Translations under genes and position numbers: made by a program
The notes under the pieces: generated by a model
Databases searched by the model: none
The model's input: the letters and a program-made list of their open reading frames with translations, nothing else
Told to the model about the DNA's origin: nothing
In this document: piece by piece, positions 8,561-18,933 of the stretch
Layout: each line of letters starts with the position of its first letter
Numbering within the stretch: position 1 is the first letter of the stretch
Assembly (NCBI GenBank): GCA_033557685.1
Contig: JAWQRN010000513.1
Span: 1-28,814 of the forward strand
Direction: 5' to 3'
DNA from: Sperchopsis tessellata
Lineage: Eukaryota > Arthropoda > Insecta > Coleoptera > Hydrophilidae
Length of the DNA: 28,814 nucleotides

Positions 8561-9454
8561 ATATTTTTTAAACGGTCTTTTCCTAAAAAATGGAAGAATG
8601 CCATAGTAATTCCCATCTTAAAACCGGAAAATAACTGCTTCGCCCCTGCGATTTATCGCCCTATCGATCTAACTAGGAGCTTAGCCAAATGCATGGAGAA
8701 GTTAATTCATAATATACTAAAATGGTGCCAGGAAAAGTTATTGACTCGTATTCAGAGCGGTCTTAGCAAAAACCATTCACACTAAACAATTTAGTCATGT
8801 TAAGTGATACCATTCATAAAGCAATCCTAGACAGAAAAGAAATCTTAGCAATCTTCTTCGATATAGAAAAGGCATACCAGTGGGGTGTAAGAGGACTTCT
8901 CCTAAGATATACTTCAGAAGTTTTATCGAAAAGAACCTTACAAATCAGATTAGGTGACATACTATCAACCAAATTTACACAAAATATTGGCGTACCCCAA
9001 GGGCAATGCTTTCTATTGCAATCAATGATGTTGACAAACATATCCACCTTCCCATTCATCCATTGTTGTTTCTTGGTGATTTAACTATATAGTTTACATC
9101 TGACAACATCACTACGGCAAAGAACATTTTGAAGAAATGCGTTCGCAGCCTGGAACAGTGGTGTGAGTATAATGGAGTCAAACTTTCGTCCTTCAAAAAG
9201 TACCGGAGTTATCTTCTCCAGACATACCTTATCCCCTCCCTTTACTATTAAACTAGATTCCTTTCGCTATCTCGGTCTAATGTTTGACTTAAAGTTTACA
9301 TTGAGAAAACATATCGAGTCTCTAAGATCTAGCACTTGTGTATCCCTCAACATAATGATACTATTTAAGTCATATGAAGTGGAGATCAGATAGAAGTATT
9401 AGCTTGTTTGTGTACAGATCTCTGATACGATCAAGATTAGATTATGGTCATTGA
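8561..9454 (+). pseudogene. Non-LTR retrotransposon reverse transcriptase (I/Jockey-type), frameshifted
   Basis: This encodes the LINE reverse transcriptase that would prime on nicked genomic DNA. Ordered RT blocks are split over several frames. Frame 8561-8785 has FPKKWKNAIVIPILKPE, YRPIDLTRSLAKCMEKLI and RIQSGLSKN (blocks 1-2). Frame 8779-9082 has NNLVMLSDTIHKAI, AIFFDIEKAYQWG (block 3; first catalytic Asp in FFDIE retained), SKRTLQIRLGD and GVPQGQ (block 4). Frame 9021-9195 has INDVDKHIHL, FLGDLTI (block 5) and LEQWCEYNGVKLS. Frame 9166-9393 has GVIFSRHTLSPPF and FRYLGLMFDLKFTLRKHI. Frame 9371-9454 has MKWRSDRSISLFVYRS and IRSRLDYGH. Block 5 is normally F/Y-A-D-D; here it is F-L-G-D, so one catalytic Asp is lost, which together with the frameshifts makes it dead. 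The endonuclease and ORF1 were not found upstream; the copy is probably 5'-truncated. Confidence 0.88.
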
Positions 9455-9479
9455 CAGTTTAAGCTAGAAAACTGTTTAG

Positions 9480-9701
9480 AAAAATAAAGTCCACTCCCAG
9501 CCCATCGCAATCAATGGTTCTCTTAAAGATATTGTTAAATTTGCACAACAGATAATTGCTGGGGCCAGAAGAAAACTGGCTTGTTATGTCCTTATGGCTG
9601 CAGTTAGTGATGGGAATAGCTTAAAAATTAAAGAACGTAGATGTTTTGTATCAGGGCTCATTTGCCCTGAGGCTGAGGTTTTGCTTTTATTGATCAACTG
9701 A
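9480..9701 (+). pseudogene. 73-codon open fragment downstream of the LINE, unknown
   Basis: This frame is open between a stop at 9477 and a stop at 9699-9701. It reads QPIAINGSLKDIVKFAQQII, then AGARRKLACYVLMAAV and KERRCFVSGLICPEAE. It has no proper start. The composition looks protein-like (RRKLACYVLMAAV, Cys-rich tail), but it does not resemble the LINE's expected thumb or C-terminal sequence and I cannot place it. It may be the continuation of another element inserted at the LINE's 3' break. Confidence 0.3.
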
Positions 9702-10299
9702 AAAGGTATATTAATCAAGTGTATGACCTAGAGGATTGATGTGAAGCAGTAGAAAAATCTAATAGAATAAATCCCTTTGATGTTAACATAATGAGTCAAG
9801 ATGATTTTTTAAAATTTGATAGTATTAGTACTAGTTACTAAAAAAAACACTTACTGATGTTAGAGTGTAACCTATTCGTTTTAATGCAGTGTGTTGTTTT
9901 CTATTTATTAGTGAACATCCTAATAAAATGTTCATTAAATATTTTTAAAATGAAAAGTTCTTGAGAGTCAGCGATAAGAGTACCAAGTATTCACCTAAGA
10001 TATGACCAATAGAGACCAGTAGATATAACTCATAACAAAATTAAAAGTTTGAAAATAAAACAGCAACATAAAACAACAGTTCTTTCTAGACATACTAGCA
10101 AATAACGAGGAGATAGGCAGAGAATATCGTAAAGAACAAACATAAGATATAAGAGGAGACTTTGGTGCTGCGTATGAATTAGGTGATGACATTAAATAAC
10201 TAGAAGTTTTTGTTATACATGTTATTATAACAGCATGAAAAAGGTTAGTTTCTTTTTATGCAAATTATTATAAAATAGTATATTTTCAGTATGTAGAAT
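9702..10299. other. AT-rich stretch, nothing recognised
   Basis: No motif. A small perfect palindrome (TGAACAT / ATGTTCA) lies near 9912-9933. The 9995-10192 minus-strand frame has no family signal. Confidence 0.5.
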
Positions 10300-10822
10300 G
10301 GCCGGGCATCAAGCAATGTACGGCGCGCCACTCTCTTATTGACCGACAGGATCTCGGCATTGCGTGTCTCTTACGGAGCATGTCAAACTTGATAACATAG
10401 ATTACCAAGAGGAACCCCATTATTGAGATTCAGCTTTTCCGGGTGCTCATACATTTCATTGGACTCATATTATTCCAGGGAAGTAATTAGATTTGACTGG
10501 AATTTTTATATACTTAAAGAGAATATTATGTCCTGATTCTAATTTATTTTTTGCAAACTTTTATAGCAAACTGTTTGAGACGGGTTTGTTTTTGATATTC
10601 TTTACAGCTGGTGACGATCATTATTTCTGTCTGACCTAAGAACACTAAGCTACATGTACATGTAGTTCTATATACTCCAACAGATTGCAAAGGATTTAAA
10701 TCTTTTGACGAAGGAATGGTTTCAATGATTTTGATAGAACATCAGAAAATAGTCTTGATAGAATGTTTTCTGAGTAACCATGATATTTTTTCTATCATGC
10801 TTTGCACATATGGTAAGTATGC
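10300..10822 (-). repeat. Unnamed dispersed repeat, copy B
   Basis: This is the partner of 1525-2115, in the same orientation. On the minus strand it begins EMYEHPEKLNLNNG near 10465-10430, then is broken by stops, with NKRVARRTLLDARPFY near 10355-10305. Non-coding blocks beyond it (AGTAATTAGA near 10484, GCAAACTGTTT at 10567, CTTTACAGC near 10600, ATGATATTTTTTCTATC near 10780-10797) keep the order seen in copy A, but the last interval is about 80 bp longer here. It runs straight into the short repeat at 10885. Confidence 0.5.
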
Positions 10823-10884
10823 ATGAGCAATAAAATCCATGTTCTAGCTAGGAGGAACGGGAATTATACTCTACAAAAACCACA

Positions 10885-10965
10885 ATTTGTAAATTTTCGT
10901 CAAAAGAGGAGCCGTCTTCTGGCATCCTTAGCTTTACTAAAACGATGTGGAGATCATCAAATAAT
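10885..10965. repeat. Short dispersed repeat, copy 1 (partner at 26.4 kb)
   Basis: It matches 26372-26458 over about 85 bp with shared words such as ACAATTTG, TTTCGTCA.AA, GGAGCCGTCTTCTGGC and GAGATCATCAAAT. In one plus-strand frame both copies read NFRQKRSRLLASL...KRC.DHQI, while the minus strand reads DDL.I...LR.PEDGS..DE..QIV. Both readings are conserved because the DNA is, so the coding strand, if any, is undecided. Confidence 0.65.
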
Positions 10966-11401
10966 ACTCATCTGTAAAAGCAAACACCCCTTGACATCTG
11001 GGGTAATAAACCATCCTATAACTGGCTAACATATGCCCTGTTAAAAAATCGACACGATGCGAAGTAAATAACACAGAATTGAACATCTTCAAGCTACTCT
11101 TAGAACTCGCCAAACTGTTGTAACAGCATCATTGTAGAAATAATAAGTTTCCTATAAGCGAAGACCTATGGAAATATTTCAACTGCCAAACAGTCTTGAA
11201 AATTGTATCATCTCTCTTACAAGCAAGTTTCTTCTAGGCTCCACAGACAGAATCAGATATCCGAATAACTGGTGGTCAATTTATCATATCACACCCTCTC
11301 AGTAGATGAACATTCCGTTCTTTATAAAGGTCTCAACTTCACCTCAACGCCCAGAAGCATAATATTTTGGAGATTTGGGAGCATTTTAAAGGTTAATATG
11401 A

Positions 11402-11475
11402 TGTTTGAATTAAACAGTGACAACAATAACACTGTTTCAAACTGCTTACAAAGCTTAAGAAGATGTAAGCTTTGT
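11402..11475. repeat. Two adjacent hairpins
   Basis: AAACAGTG (11412-11419) pairs with CACTGTTT (11430-11437), extended by GTTTG/CAAAC outside. Immediately after, ACAAAGCTTA (11448-11457) pairs perfectly with TAAGCTTTGT (11466-11475) over an 8-nt loop. Function unknown. Confidence 0.6.
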
Positions 11476-11519
11476 GTTTTATATATTGGTGGCCATATTG
11501 AACAATTTTTATAGTTTCT

Positions 11520-12225
11520 AAACGCTCTGCAACTGCATAATTTTGTGCTATGTATTTTTTATAATATCCAGGTTATGGCCAGTAGGAGCGTGATGGAAAA
11601 CGACGATTCATCTGTCCATATGATGTGAATGAACAAGTTAGGGTTATAGTCTAATCTTTAGAGTATTTGCTGGCAAAATTACAATCTTCTCCGCTTTTGA
11701 TCTCCTGTAAGCTGCTGAAAATGTTTAAACTAGGGGTACGGAAAATCTTTAAAATTAAGTTTAGTTTTATTCTTTATATGAATAAATTATATCATCTTCA
11801 AAATTAATCTATATAGAAAGATCTTTAATCTCATTTGCTCAAGTGCTAGTGCTAATAATACTAACAAATGTAAAATAACAACAAAGATAATAAAGAAACA
11901 ATGTTGTCATGGATAATCAGCCAAAGCCTTCTACACTTCTGCCAGTAATAAGCCTTTAAAATAATGCATATTTAGAGCAAATTCAAGGCCCAATATGTTA
12001 AAAACTATTACATCTAGACCTATCAACCCTTATAAATTTGAAATAAAAATAGGATCTTAACTAAAATGTAAAAATATACAGGTGTTATCTTTAAAAAGTC
12101 ACCTACCATTTTTTTCACAATTGAATATTTAAAACGTAAGAAATGCATTTTTTACATAATGTTTGTGCATTTGATATAGTACAACATACAGTAAATCCAA
12201 ATGGCACCTTGGATAAAGTATAAAA
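11520..12225. other. AT-rich stretch, nothing recognised
   Basis: No reading frame with a family motif was found. Coding similarity begins just downstream at about 12226. Confidence 0.5.
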
Positions 12226-12761
12226 AATTGTCCTGCAAGAAAAACCTTAAGACCTGGAGAGAAAAGCATTTTGCTTAAAAGTTTAATACATTAAAAAAAA
12301 GTTCTTTTACCACCTCTTCATATCAAATTAGGTTTGATGAAATAGTTTGTAAAAGCCTTACCTAAAGTATTTATGTGAAAAGTTTCTTCATTGATCAGCA
12401 GCCAAACTAAGAGAAGGAATTTGCGTTGTGCCTGATATTCGTAAAATGATGTTCGATTCTAGCTTTGAAAATAAAATGACTACAAAGGAGAAGAAGGCTT
12501 GGAATTTATTTAAGCAAGTTGTGACCAAGTATTCGGGTAAATAAAAGACTCAAACTATAAACTTACTGTTCCTAATATGATAGACAAATTCAAAAAGCTG
12601 GGATATTTGATGAGCCTAAAAGTCCAATTCTTACGCAGCCAACTAGAGTGATGTGCAATGTCAACATGATGGGTGATTACAGCTGGTCACTTCACCTGGA
12701 AAGACAAAATGCATCACATTGGAGAAAAAGCTACATAAGGTGCTTCAAAGAGATAGGGTAA
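12226..12761 (+). pseudogene. Decayed member of an uncharacterised multi-copy protein family (LLPPLHIKLGLMK / ADYCW type)
   Basis: Four frames carry consecutive pieces of one protein. Frame 12226-12378 has KNCPARKTLRPGEKSI, LLKSLIH-stop, and VLLPPLHIKLGLMK-stop-FVKAL. Frame 12377-12544 has EKF, SAAKLREGICVVPDIRKMMF, TTKEKKAWNLFKQVV and YSGK-stop. Frame 12556-12651 has YKLTVPNMIDKFKKLGYLMS, then LKVQFLRSQLE-stop. Frame 12654-12761 has NMMGDYSWSLHLERQNAS and a stop at 12759-12761. I remember this order from large uncharacterised proteins abundant in arthropods and some cnidarians, where the third and fourth pieces are separated by a SDEQGERFHQD segment; that segment is deleted here. Biochemical role unknown; the multi-copy pattern suggests a mobile-element passenger or a domesticated domain, which is inference. 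Confidence 0.72.
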
Positions 12762-13552
12762 AGGAAATACACAAAAATAAACACTTGTATTTAAGTTGTA
12801 TATGGTGTGTTAAGTTAAATAAAATCTTTAATTGCACAATCAGTCATTATTGTTTATATATTTGTTCCCATTTTAAATATAATTGCGGCCACATTTTGGG
12901 AGAACTGTGGATGATACAAAAAAACTGATCCCAGATACGGTTTCAGCACCCAAAAATAAATAAAATTCAGCTGTATATGTTTAAAAGTTTTAAAAAAAAA
13001 ATTTTTTGGCTTCTGCTATTCCCGTGTACTGAATCTTACTTCCAGTACTCTTGGGGAATGTATTATATAATAATTTTTTTTTCTTCTTGATTAACATAAA
13101 CATTATGTGTAAATATAACTTCACAATAACGAGTAAATAGTCCATATTTTTCTACTCTCTCGAGTGTATTAAATTGGTATACCGGCACGTGAATCACGAA
13201 AACCTTAAAAATATAATAAAAATGTTGCAATTCTTTCATGAGAGGATATTTTTAAACAATCCGCTTTTCGGAAATAACTGTATAGATGGAAATAAGCCAA
13301 TTGTTTTAAATAAAAATGTTAACATAAGGAAATGATGCAAGGAAACCATTATTTGGGGAAATGGTCTCTCATCTTTCTGCCTTAATAACATGCCAACATA
13401 TAATTCGTGTGCGATGTTAAACAAGCTATTGCGTTCGAGTCAGTGAAATCGCTTCAAAATAACCCCTATTATCGTAATTGAGAATGGAGTTGCAGGGGAT
13501 TCTCCTTCTCGTAGGCGAAGCTTAGATTGTATCGTTATTAGGGGTACGTACA
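12762..13552. other. AT-rich stretch, nothing recognised
   Basis: Includes a poly-A/poly-T junction near 12990-13005. No motif was seen. Confidence 0.5.
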
Positions 13553-13720
13553 GGATTTAGCTGGCTCAAGGATCGGGCACATGGCCAACATAGAACGGTG
13601 TTCGTAATACGGCAGACCTATTAATAAATTTGAAATTTTGCACTAAATAATATTTATACCTACCTGCGTTGTATCCGTTGGTATTATGGCGTTTAGGAAC
13701 GTAATGATGGTAGGTAAATA
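13553..13720 (+). repeat. Weak tRNA-like SINE candidate with flanking inverted words
   Basis: TTAGCTGGCTCAAGG at about 13557-13571 resembles a degenerate box A, and GGTGTTCGTAATACGG at about 13597-13612 a degenerate box B, about 42 nt later. Downstream, TATTTATACCTACC (13651-13664) is nearly the reverse complement of GGTAGGTAAATA (13709-13720). Neither a target duplication nor an A-rich tail could be fixed, so this is only a candidate. Confidence 0.25.
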
Positions 13721-13988
13721 AGTTTTCATCAGGTGGTCTCGACATATGTGGTTAGTAAACAGCCCTCCATAATGGTCCATTCTCTACTACACACACATTT
13801 TATCACTCATACGCACACCACGTATGCGAGCGTTCTCGGTGTTAAAGGGTTGTCTTAAGATATACTTCTGCGAGTTACTATTCTAATAATTACCTGTTTA
13901 ACACAATTCAGGATTTCCAGTGTATATACTGGGTGAGTCAATAATTTGAAATATTTCGGCAACATTATTTTATTGCAACCTTGTTTGA

Positions 13989-14194
13989 TGTTGTACCGAC
14001 AACGGGTGTTCATAGCCTAAGTACTTAACTGAACTTAGAGCATATGCCTTTTCTCAGTGTTCGTTTCTTTTGCCTGAAACTTTATATAGGAATAAGATAT
14101 TTGTTTCGAGAAATAGTAACTATCAATATTTTGTACGAGCGACTTCTATATTCATACTATTTTACTGAGTCTAATAAGCACATAATTTCGATAA
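13989..14194 (+). mobile_element. Candidate 5' LTR of the copia element
   Basis: TGTTG at 13989-13993 could be the LTR start. TTTATATAGG (14081-14090) is a TATA-like box about 95 bp in. The right end would lie just before the primer-binding-site candidate. The length of about 206 bp fits small insect copia LTRs, but the 3' LTR is absent, so the boundaries are unproven. Confidence 0.3.
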
Positions 14195-14208
14195 GTTATT
14201 GGCCCAGT
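14195..14208 (+). other. Candidate copia primer-binding site
   Basis: GTTATTGGCCCAGT closely resembles the GGTTATGGGCCCAGT priming site used by insect copia-type elements (internal part of initiator Met tRNA, from memory). It lies about 125 bp upstream of the putative gag start, which is the right order. Confidence 0.4.
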
Positions 14209-14332
14209 TAACGAATTAAAGTTTTAAACTTAATAAATATTTGGCGCGTTTATGTTTACACTGTGTTCGTGTGGTTGCAGTTCGCTTCGATTTTTCAGGT
14301 ATTCGCGAGTTGCATCAGGCTCGAGTGATCAA

Positions 14333-15700
14333 CATGGAGACTAAATAATAAATATCGAAAAATTGCGAGACGTGAACAATTTGCAATTTGTTAGTATACC
14401 TTTGCTGGATAGAGAAGATCTGTGCATATAACGGCGCTGCGGTTAAGTCAGAGAATACAAGTGCAGAGTACGCAAAGTAGTGCAGAAAAAAACAATAAAA
14501 CAAGGAGATTAATTGTGACAAGTCTAGAATACCAGCCAATGCAACTTTTTTATGACGTGTACGACTGCGAAAATTATGTGGACTAAGTTGCACAGTGTGT
14601 ATGAACTCAAATTCGACGCATGTTTCTCGTAAGTACAACGATTGTTTCAACATATTTCTCGTCTTCAGCAACTAGCGAGTAATGTGAAGGAATTTGATGT
14701 TGCCATTCCGAAGGGTACACAAATACTTTCAAAGTTACCACCCAAGTGCAATCATTTTCACAGCGCATAAGATTCTATGGATGCTCCCAGAAACACTCTA
14801 GACAATCTTACTTCACGGTTGATAAGTAAAGAGTTGCGTTTATCAGCACAAAAAGAAAAAAAACTGTTTAAGAAACCACGGCATTATTTCCAAAGGCTAA
14901 CGTGAAAAACAAGCCAAGACCCCCAAATCAAGCTGTCTTTTATGAGGAAAACACGGACATATGAAGAAAGATTACTATGAATGTCATGTGGATCTATAAG
15001 ATAAGTGTCCAAAACTCAGTAAACAAACGTAACAAAAATCGTGCGTTCATCAGCGGCAACCGTTTAGCGTGTGGTGATAATGAGTGTATCATTGACGCGG
15101 GTACTTCGGGTCATATGTGCAACAGAAGACAGTGGTATACTAAGCATACAAGTTTGAAAACTCTGAGAGGGATATTTGTCGGTATTGGGCAAGAATTAGA
15201 TGTCATCGAGCATAATGTACAATGTGCTGCATTTATCAAAAAATGCGATTTCCACAACTGTGCATAAAGGGGTGGATTTCTTCATAAGTAAAAAATGGAC
15301 ATTGTACTATTCGAGTTAGACATGAAAGTGTCGTGACTGGTGCTCAAAGAAGTAAGCTTTATAACATGGTTCATGTTTTGCCAGTAAAACATAAACGCTA
15401 CAGCTATGGCATGAAACCTCACATATCAAAATAAAGTACATGTTTAGCATTTCTTTGCGACAAATGAACATCAAATATGAATCGGACAATGTTTTTTTTT
15501 GCGACGCGTGTGTGTATGTTAAGTACCGTAGGCAAAATTTTATTTAACTTGTCCATCGAGCTAATAATCACCTGTAGCTTGTTTTTTATGGACCTATGGA
15601 TAATAAGTCGTGAAGAAGAGTAAATATTTTGCGATTATTAAGAACGACTTCAGTGGATATCGGGAAATTCAATGTATTCGCAAGATTATAGAAGACTACT
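14333..15700 (+). mobile_element. Ty1/copia gag-pol remnant (gag, zinc knuckle, protease, start of integrase)
   Basis: Possible gag start ATG at 14333. Shifting frames give NIEKLRDVNNLQFVSIP (14352-14402), TCTTAKIMWTKLHSVYELKF near 14554-14613 (gag TAxxxWxxL block), then LSKLPPKCNHFHSA and TLDNLTSRLISKELRL near 14728-14841 (LPxxY...LTxRLxxEE block). The CCHC zinc knuckle near 14935-14980 reads C-L-L-stop-G-K-H-G-H-M-K-K-D-Y: the second Cys has become TGA and the last Cys is Tyr. The aspartic protease lies in the open frame 14977-15267, with CIIDAGTSGHM and catalytic Asp at 15094-15096, and FVGIGQELDV after it. The integrase begins near 15588 with YGPMDNKS and SKYFAIIKNDFSGYREI (15616-15666). 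Homology stops near 15700, before the rest of integrase, RT and RNase H. Multiple frameshifts and stops make it dead. Confidence 0.85.
14977..15267 (+). pseudogene. Copia aspartic protease segment
   Basis: A 96-codon open frame within the copia remnant. The catalytic D-[ST]-G-[AT]-[ST] motif appears as D40-A-G-T-S, where Ala replaces the usual Ser at position 2, followed by G-H-M as in copia proteases. The first ATG is inside the gag end and is not a real initiator; the protein would be made as part of gag-pol. The frame ends early (HNCA, stop 15265-15267). Confidence 0.75.
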
Positions 15701-17800
15701 ATAATGCAGTGAAAAATAGATTTGACATTCAAATTTGCCTATAACGTTTATGATTTTGATCTTTAAGAGTTTAGTTATAATTTACAATTATTCCTCAATA
15801 TATACCTTACAGTTAGATGAGAAATCGCAATTATATGTGGTACATATGTGATGGATAAGGTGGTACCTGAAATATACAAATACAAATACAAAAGTACAAA
15901 TGGACTCAGTCATATCTGCACAGCAGAATATAAAGAAAACATAAGTATAAGTGTTGTTATTAAATATCAAAACTATTTTCAGATTTGCTTTTGTATTATT
16001 GTAAAATATAAAGATTTAGTCATTTTTTGATCGATCTGAGAACATTCATCAAGTATATGAAAATAGAAAGAAAGCCAAATTTATTTTTATCCCAAATAAA
16101 GTTATACTTATCACTAATTTTTTATTTTTGCTATAAAAGGTGTATTCAAAAATGTATAAACACTTGAGAAAACATTCAGTTCAAAAAGTATAAGTAATAG
16201 AGGATAGGTACATAAACTCACACTCTTAAATAAACTTTTTTCTTCAAGATTTTTAAAAAGCTGATGATGGCATTTGGTTCTTTCTGCAACTTTTTATTAG
16301 TTCTAGTAACTACTTTGATTTCTTCAGAGGTTTTTAATGACCTAGAAACTATAATAACTTTCACCTAAACCTTTCCACTTACAGCTATAACTGCTTTCAC
16401 TCCTTGCGTAATCATAATTTCTAATTGCTGTTTAATTATAATTTTTCTTAAATCTTTTAGATAATTTGTATTGCTCTGTGGGAGAATTCCACAAGGATCT
16501 GTCATTTTTAGTAGCATTTGTAGAAGATAGAGATACTTGGAATATTTATCAATGTAGATAGAATATTGCTTACTAAATAATTTTCAGAAAATGTCTTAGA
16601 CTTCACTAAAGTTCCTTTTACACTTTAGCTAGATTTTTCATCAGGAATATACCCAGATGATGAGCTGGTGAGAACAGAATGTGTAGTTCATTGTTATTTT
16701 TTTAGAAATTAAAGTTATTGTATCTTTGTGTTATACGTGGCAATCTTTTGATGCAACCTCAATGCCAACAATTTTATTTCATAAGAAATGTTTGAAACGG
16801 AGTATTTCAAGTGTTATCATTACTAAGTAATAAGTATAGCGTATATAATCATAATTTCGTTAGAGAGTAAAACAATTATATTTAAAAGAATCATACTATT
16901 GTTAAAAAGAATTGCTTATTTTTCTTTTACAAGAAATGTTTTGCCTAGTTTTATTTGTCGTAACATGCACCGATAAATTATTTACAATTTCAAAACTCAT
17001 ATTTATCTATTAAATCGAATATTTTATACACGCCATAATAATCGACCGTGTTTGGGCGTTTACTTTGTTTGTTTTATAATTATTTGTATCGTTTAAGCCT
17101 TGTCACGACATAACTAATAAAGAAGGCATAGCTACCTTGTTAGTACAAACAAAATTATCAACGGAAAATTATTGCGACTATTTTCTTTGTTTTCTAAAAT
17201 TATAGTTACATGAGCATAAAAACGTTACAGTTAAATATAAGTTTATGTATTCGATTCAAATTATTTATTATGTAATTAAACTGTTTTTTGCTATTATTTT
17301 CGTTAGGAAGATCAAATCTATGAAACATCTTTGCTAGTTTTAAACATGAACCTGGTTGATAAGGATGTATGAGAATTAAGCTTGTTCTTTTTTCCTTTCA
17401 GCTCATGAATTATTATTCCTTTTATTCACGTTACTCTGTATGTACACATATCCTTGTCAATTACAGAAATATTATTATTACTATTAATATTATTTATGCT
17501 AAAACATGACTGATAGTAAATACGGAACTCAACCCAAACATGTCTACGTCTTTGCGATATTGTACACAACATCCAGTTCAAACTGTTAATACGTGGCCAC
17601 ATCGCCTGATTGATCACCCTTTTGATGATTACAAATTCATTAAAGTCAGTTAGTTTCGTAGCTGTATGTATATTCAGTGCATGTTTGCTACATTGATGGA
17701 TGGAAGATATGATGAATTCAAACACCAAGTAATCGCCTACCCTAAGTATTTCTTAATTATAGCAAAAAGTTAATATCAATTTATATCTATACTATTTTAA
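15701..17800. other. AT-rich stretch, nothing recognised
   Basis: Over 2 kb with no protein motif. A TATAAAAGG box at about 16132-16140 and a TTCAGTT word 45 bp later are too far apart for a convincing core promoter. The ORFs at 15788-16030 and 17426-17728 look like chance frames. Confidence 0.5.
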
Positions 17801-18655
17801 TTTTAGTCAACATAATCTTAAATACATGTCTAGGCAATTAAATATTTTATTATCTCTCCTTTAGATATACATATGTTGTCTAAATGTTAGTAGCATTATT
17901 TAATTGTATGTGACGTCAAAACTTTTACCTACGACTGGTTTTCCCTAAAATATGATAAGAACATAAGGGCAGATACTTTTCCAGCGGTATTTTTTGCCCA
18001 CACAGTACCACGAGCGTCGTTTCTGAAAAAAAACACCAGCATCTATTCCAATGTGAATAATTCAAAGACGCTCTATTACAGAGAGAAGAGGAGGAGGTTT
18101 ATACTTACAGAGGTTTGGGGGTAGTCGGTAATCGGCCCGCAACAAAATAACATTACACCTTAAATTCTAATCCAAGAAAGTTCTTATTTAGTTCTAAAAG
18201 AAAACAGTTCATCTTGAGTTCTCAAACCCAATAGTTCATTTTCAGTTCACAAACACAACAGTTCATCGTAAACGCGGAAAGAGGGCAGTTCTCATATTCT
18301 AGCTCACAGTGTCGACGTAATTTTGGTCACACTATTGTACCCCATACATACACATGTCTGCAGTTGTTGGAAACTCATACACACGTTTACTTATATTAGA
18401 ATTAAAGAAAGTGAAAACATTTTATACATGTTTGCATACACGAAATTCACTTCTATTTTCACGAGACAGAATTCGCGCCATTATAGTAACACATTGGTCC
18501 TTCGAAGTATACTCTTACATACACAAACATTTTGCTCCTACGCTCGTATAATTTACAACATTTTCATTCAAGCCGAATAAGTACCAATATTTTCATCCTT
18601 CTAACCGGATAACATTTTGGTTCTTCATATAACATTTTATTGAATATAATCGAAA
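17800..18655 (+). repeat. Left arm of a large inverted repeat (foldback-like)
   Basis: Reading inward, this matches the reverse complement of 21098-22180 in collinear order. Shared landmarks are ATTTAAYTG..YGTGACGT (17899-17917), CCAGC/CAGC....TTCCAATGTG near 18035-18055, AAGACGCT.TA, GGAGGTTT, the AGTTC minisatellite, AGTTCTCATATTCTAGCTCA (18287-18306), TCGACGTAATTTTGGT, CCCCATACATACACA (18341-18355), TTTGCATACA.GAAATTCACT, CACGAGACA.AAT, CCTTCGAAGTA, CAAGCCGAAT.AGTACCAA, CCGGAT and TATTGAAT. Identity is perhaps 65-75 percent with indels. The small ORFs across it are chance frames. Confidence 0.88.
18152..18313 (+). repeat. 27-bp minisatellite built of AGTTC words
   Basis: AGTTC begins at 18179, 18190, 18206, 18217, 18233, 18244, 18260 and 18287. 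The spacings alternate 11, 16, 11, 16, 11, 16 and then 27 (a missing word), so the true unit is 27 bp with two words. A decayed word (AATTC) sits at 18163, exactly 16 bp before the first. The same arrangement is visible in the right arm on the opposite strand. Confidence 0.85.
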
Positions 18656-18933
18656 GTTTCTGACGAATGCCTTCTTAAAATCAAATATCAAATGAATATA
18701 ATAGTTACAGTTTATGATAAAATCAATGCACTAACGACCATAACAGAAAAAGTAGATAAAAAGAGACAAAGGGGATAATTTCTAACTATTTAGTGAACAC
18801 TATAGAAATATATAGGTATTCCACCTACGATAATAATGATGATATAAACAGATAATTAAACTCTCTGTGCATAGTATGGATCTACCTACGAAAAAGACTC
18901 AACGAAAGCGACATAAAGTAAACAGCCGTCTAG

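Noticed and set aside
8814..9059. 81-codon minus-strand ORF
   Set aside because: Antisense shadow of the LINE reverse transcriptase.
14315..14671. 118-codon minus-strand ORF
   Set aside because: It overlaps the copia gag blocks readable on the plus strand and has no motif of its own.
16132..16185. TATAAAAGG plus TTCAGTT as a core promoter
   Set aside because: The spacing of about 45 bp is too long for a TATA-initiator pair, and no coding sequence follows.
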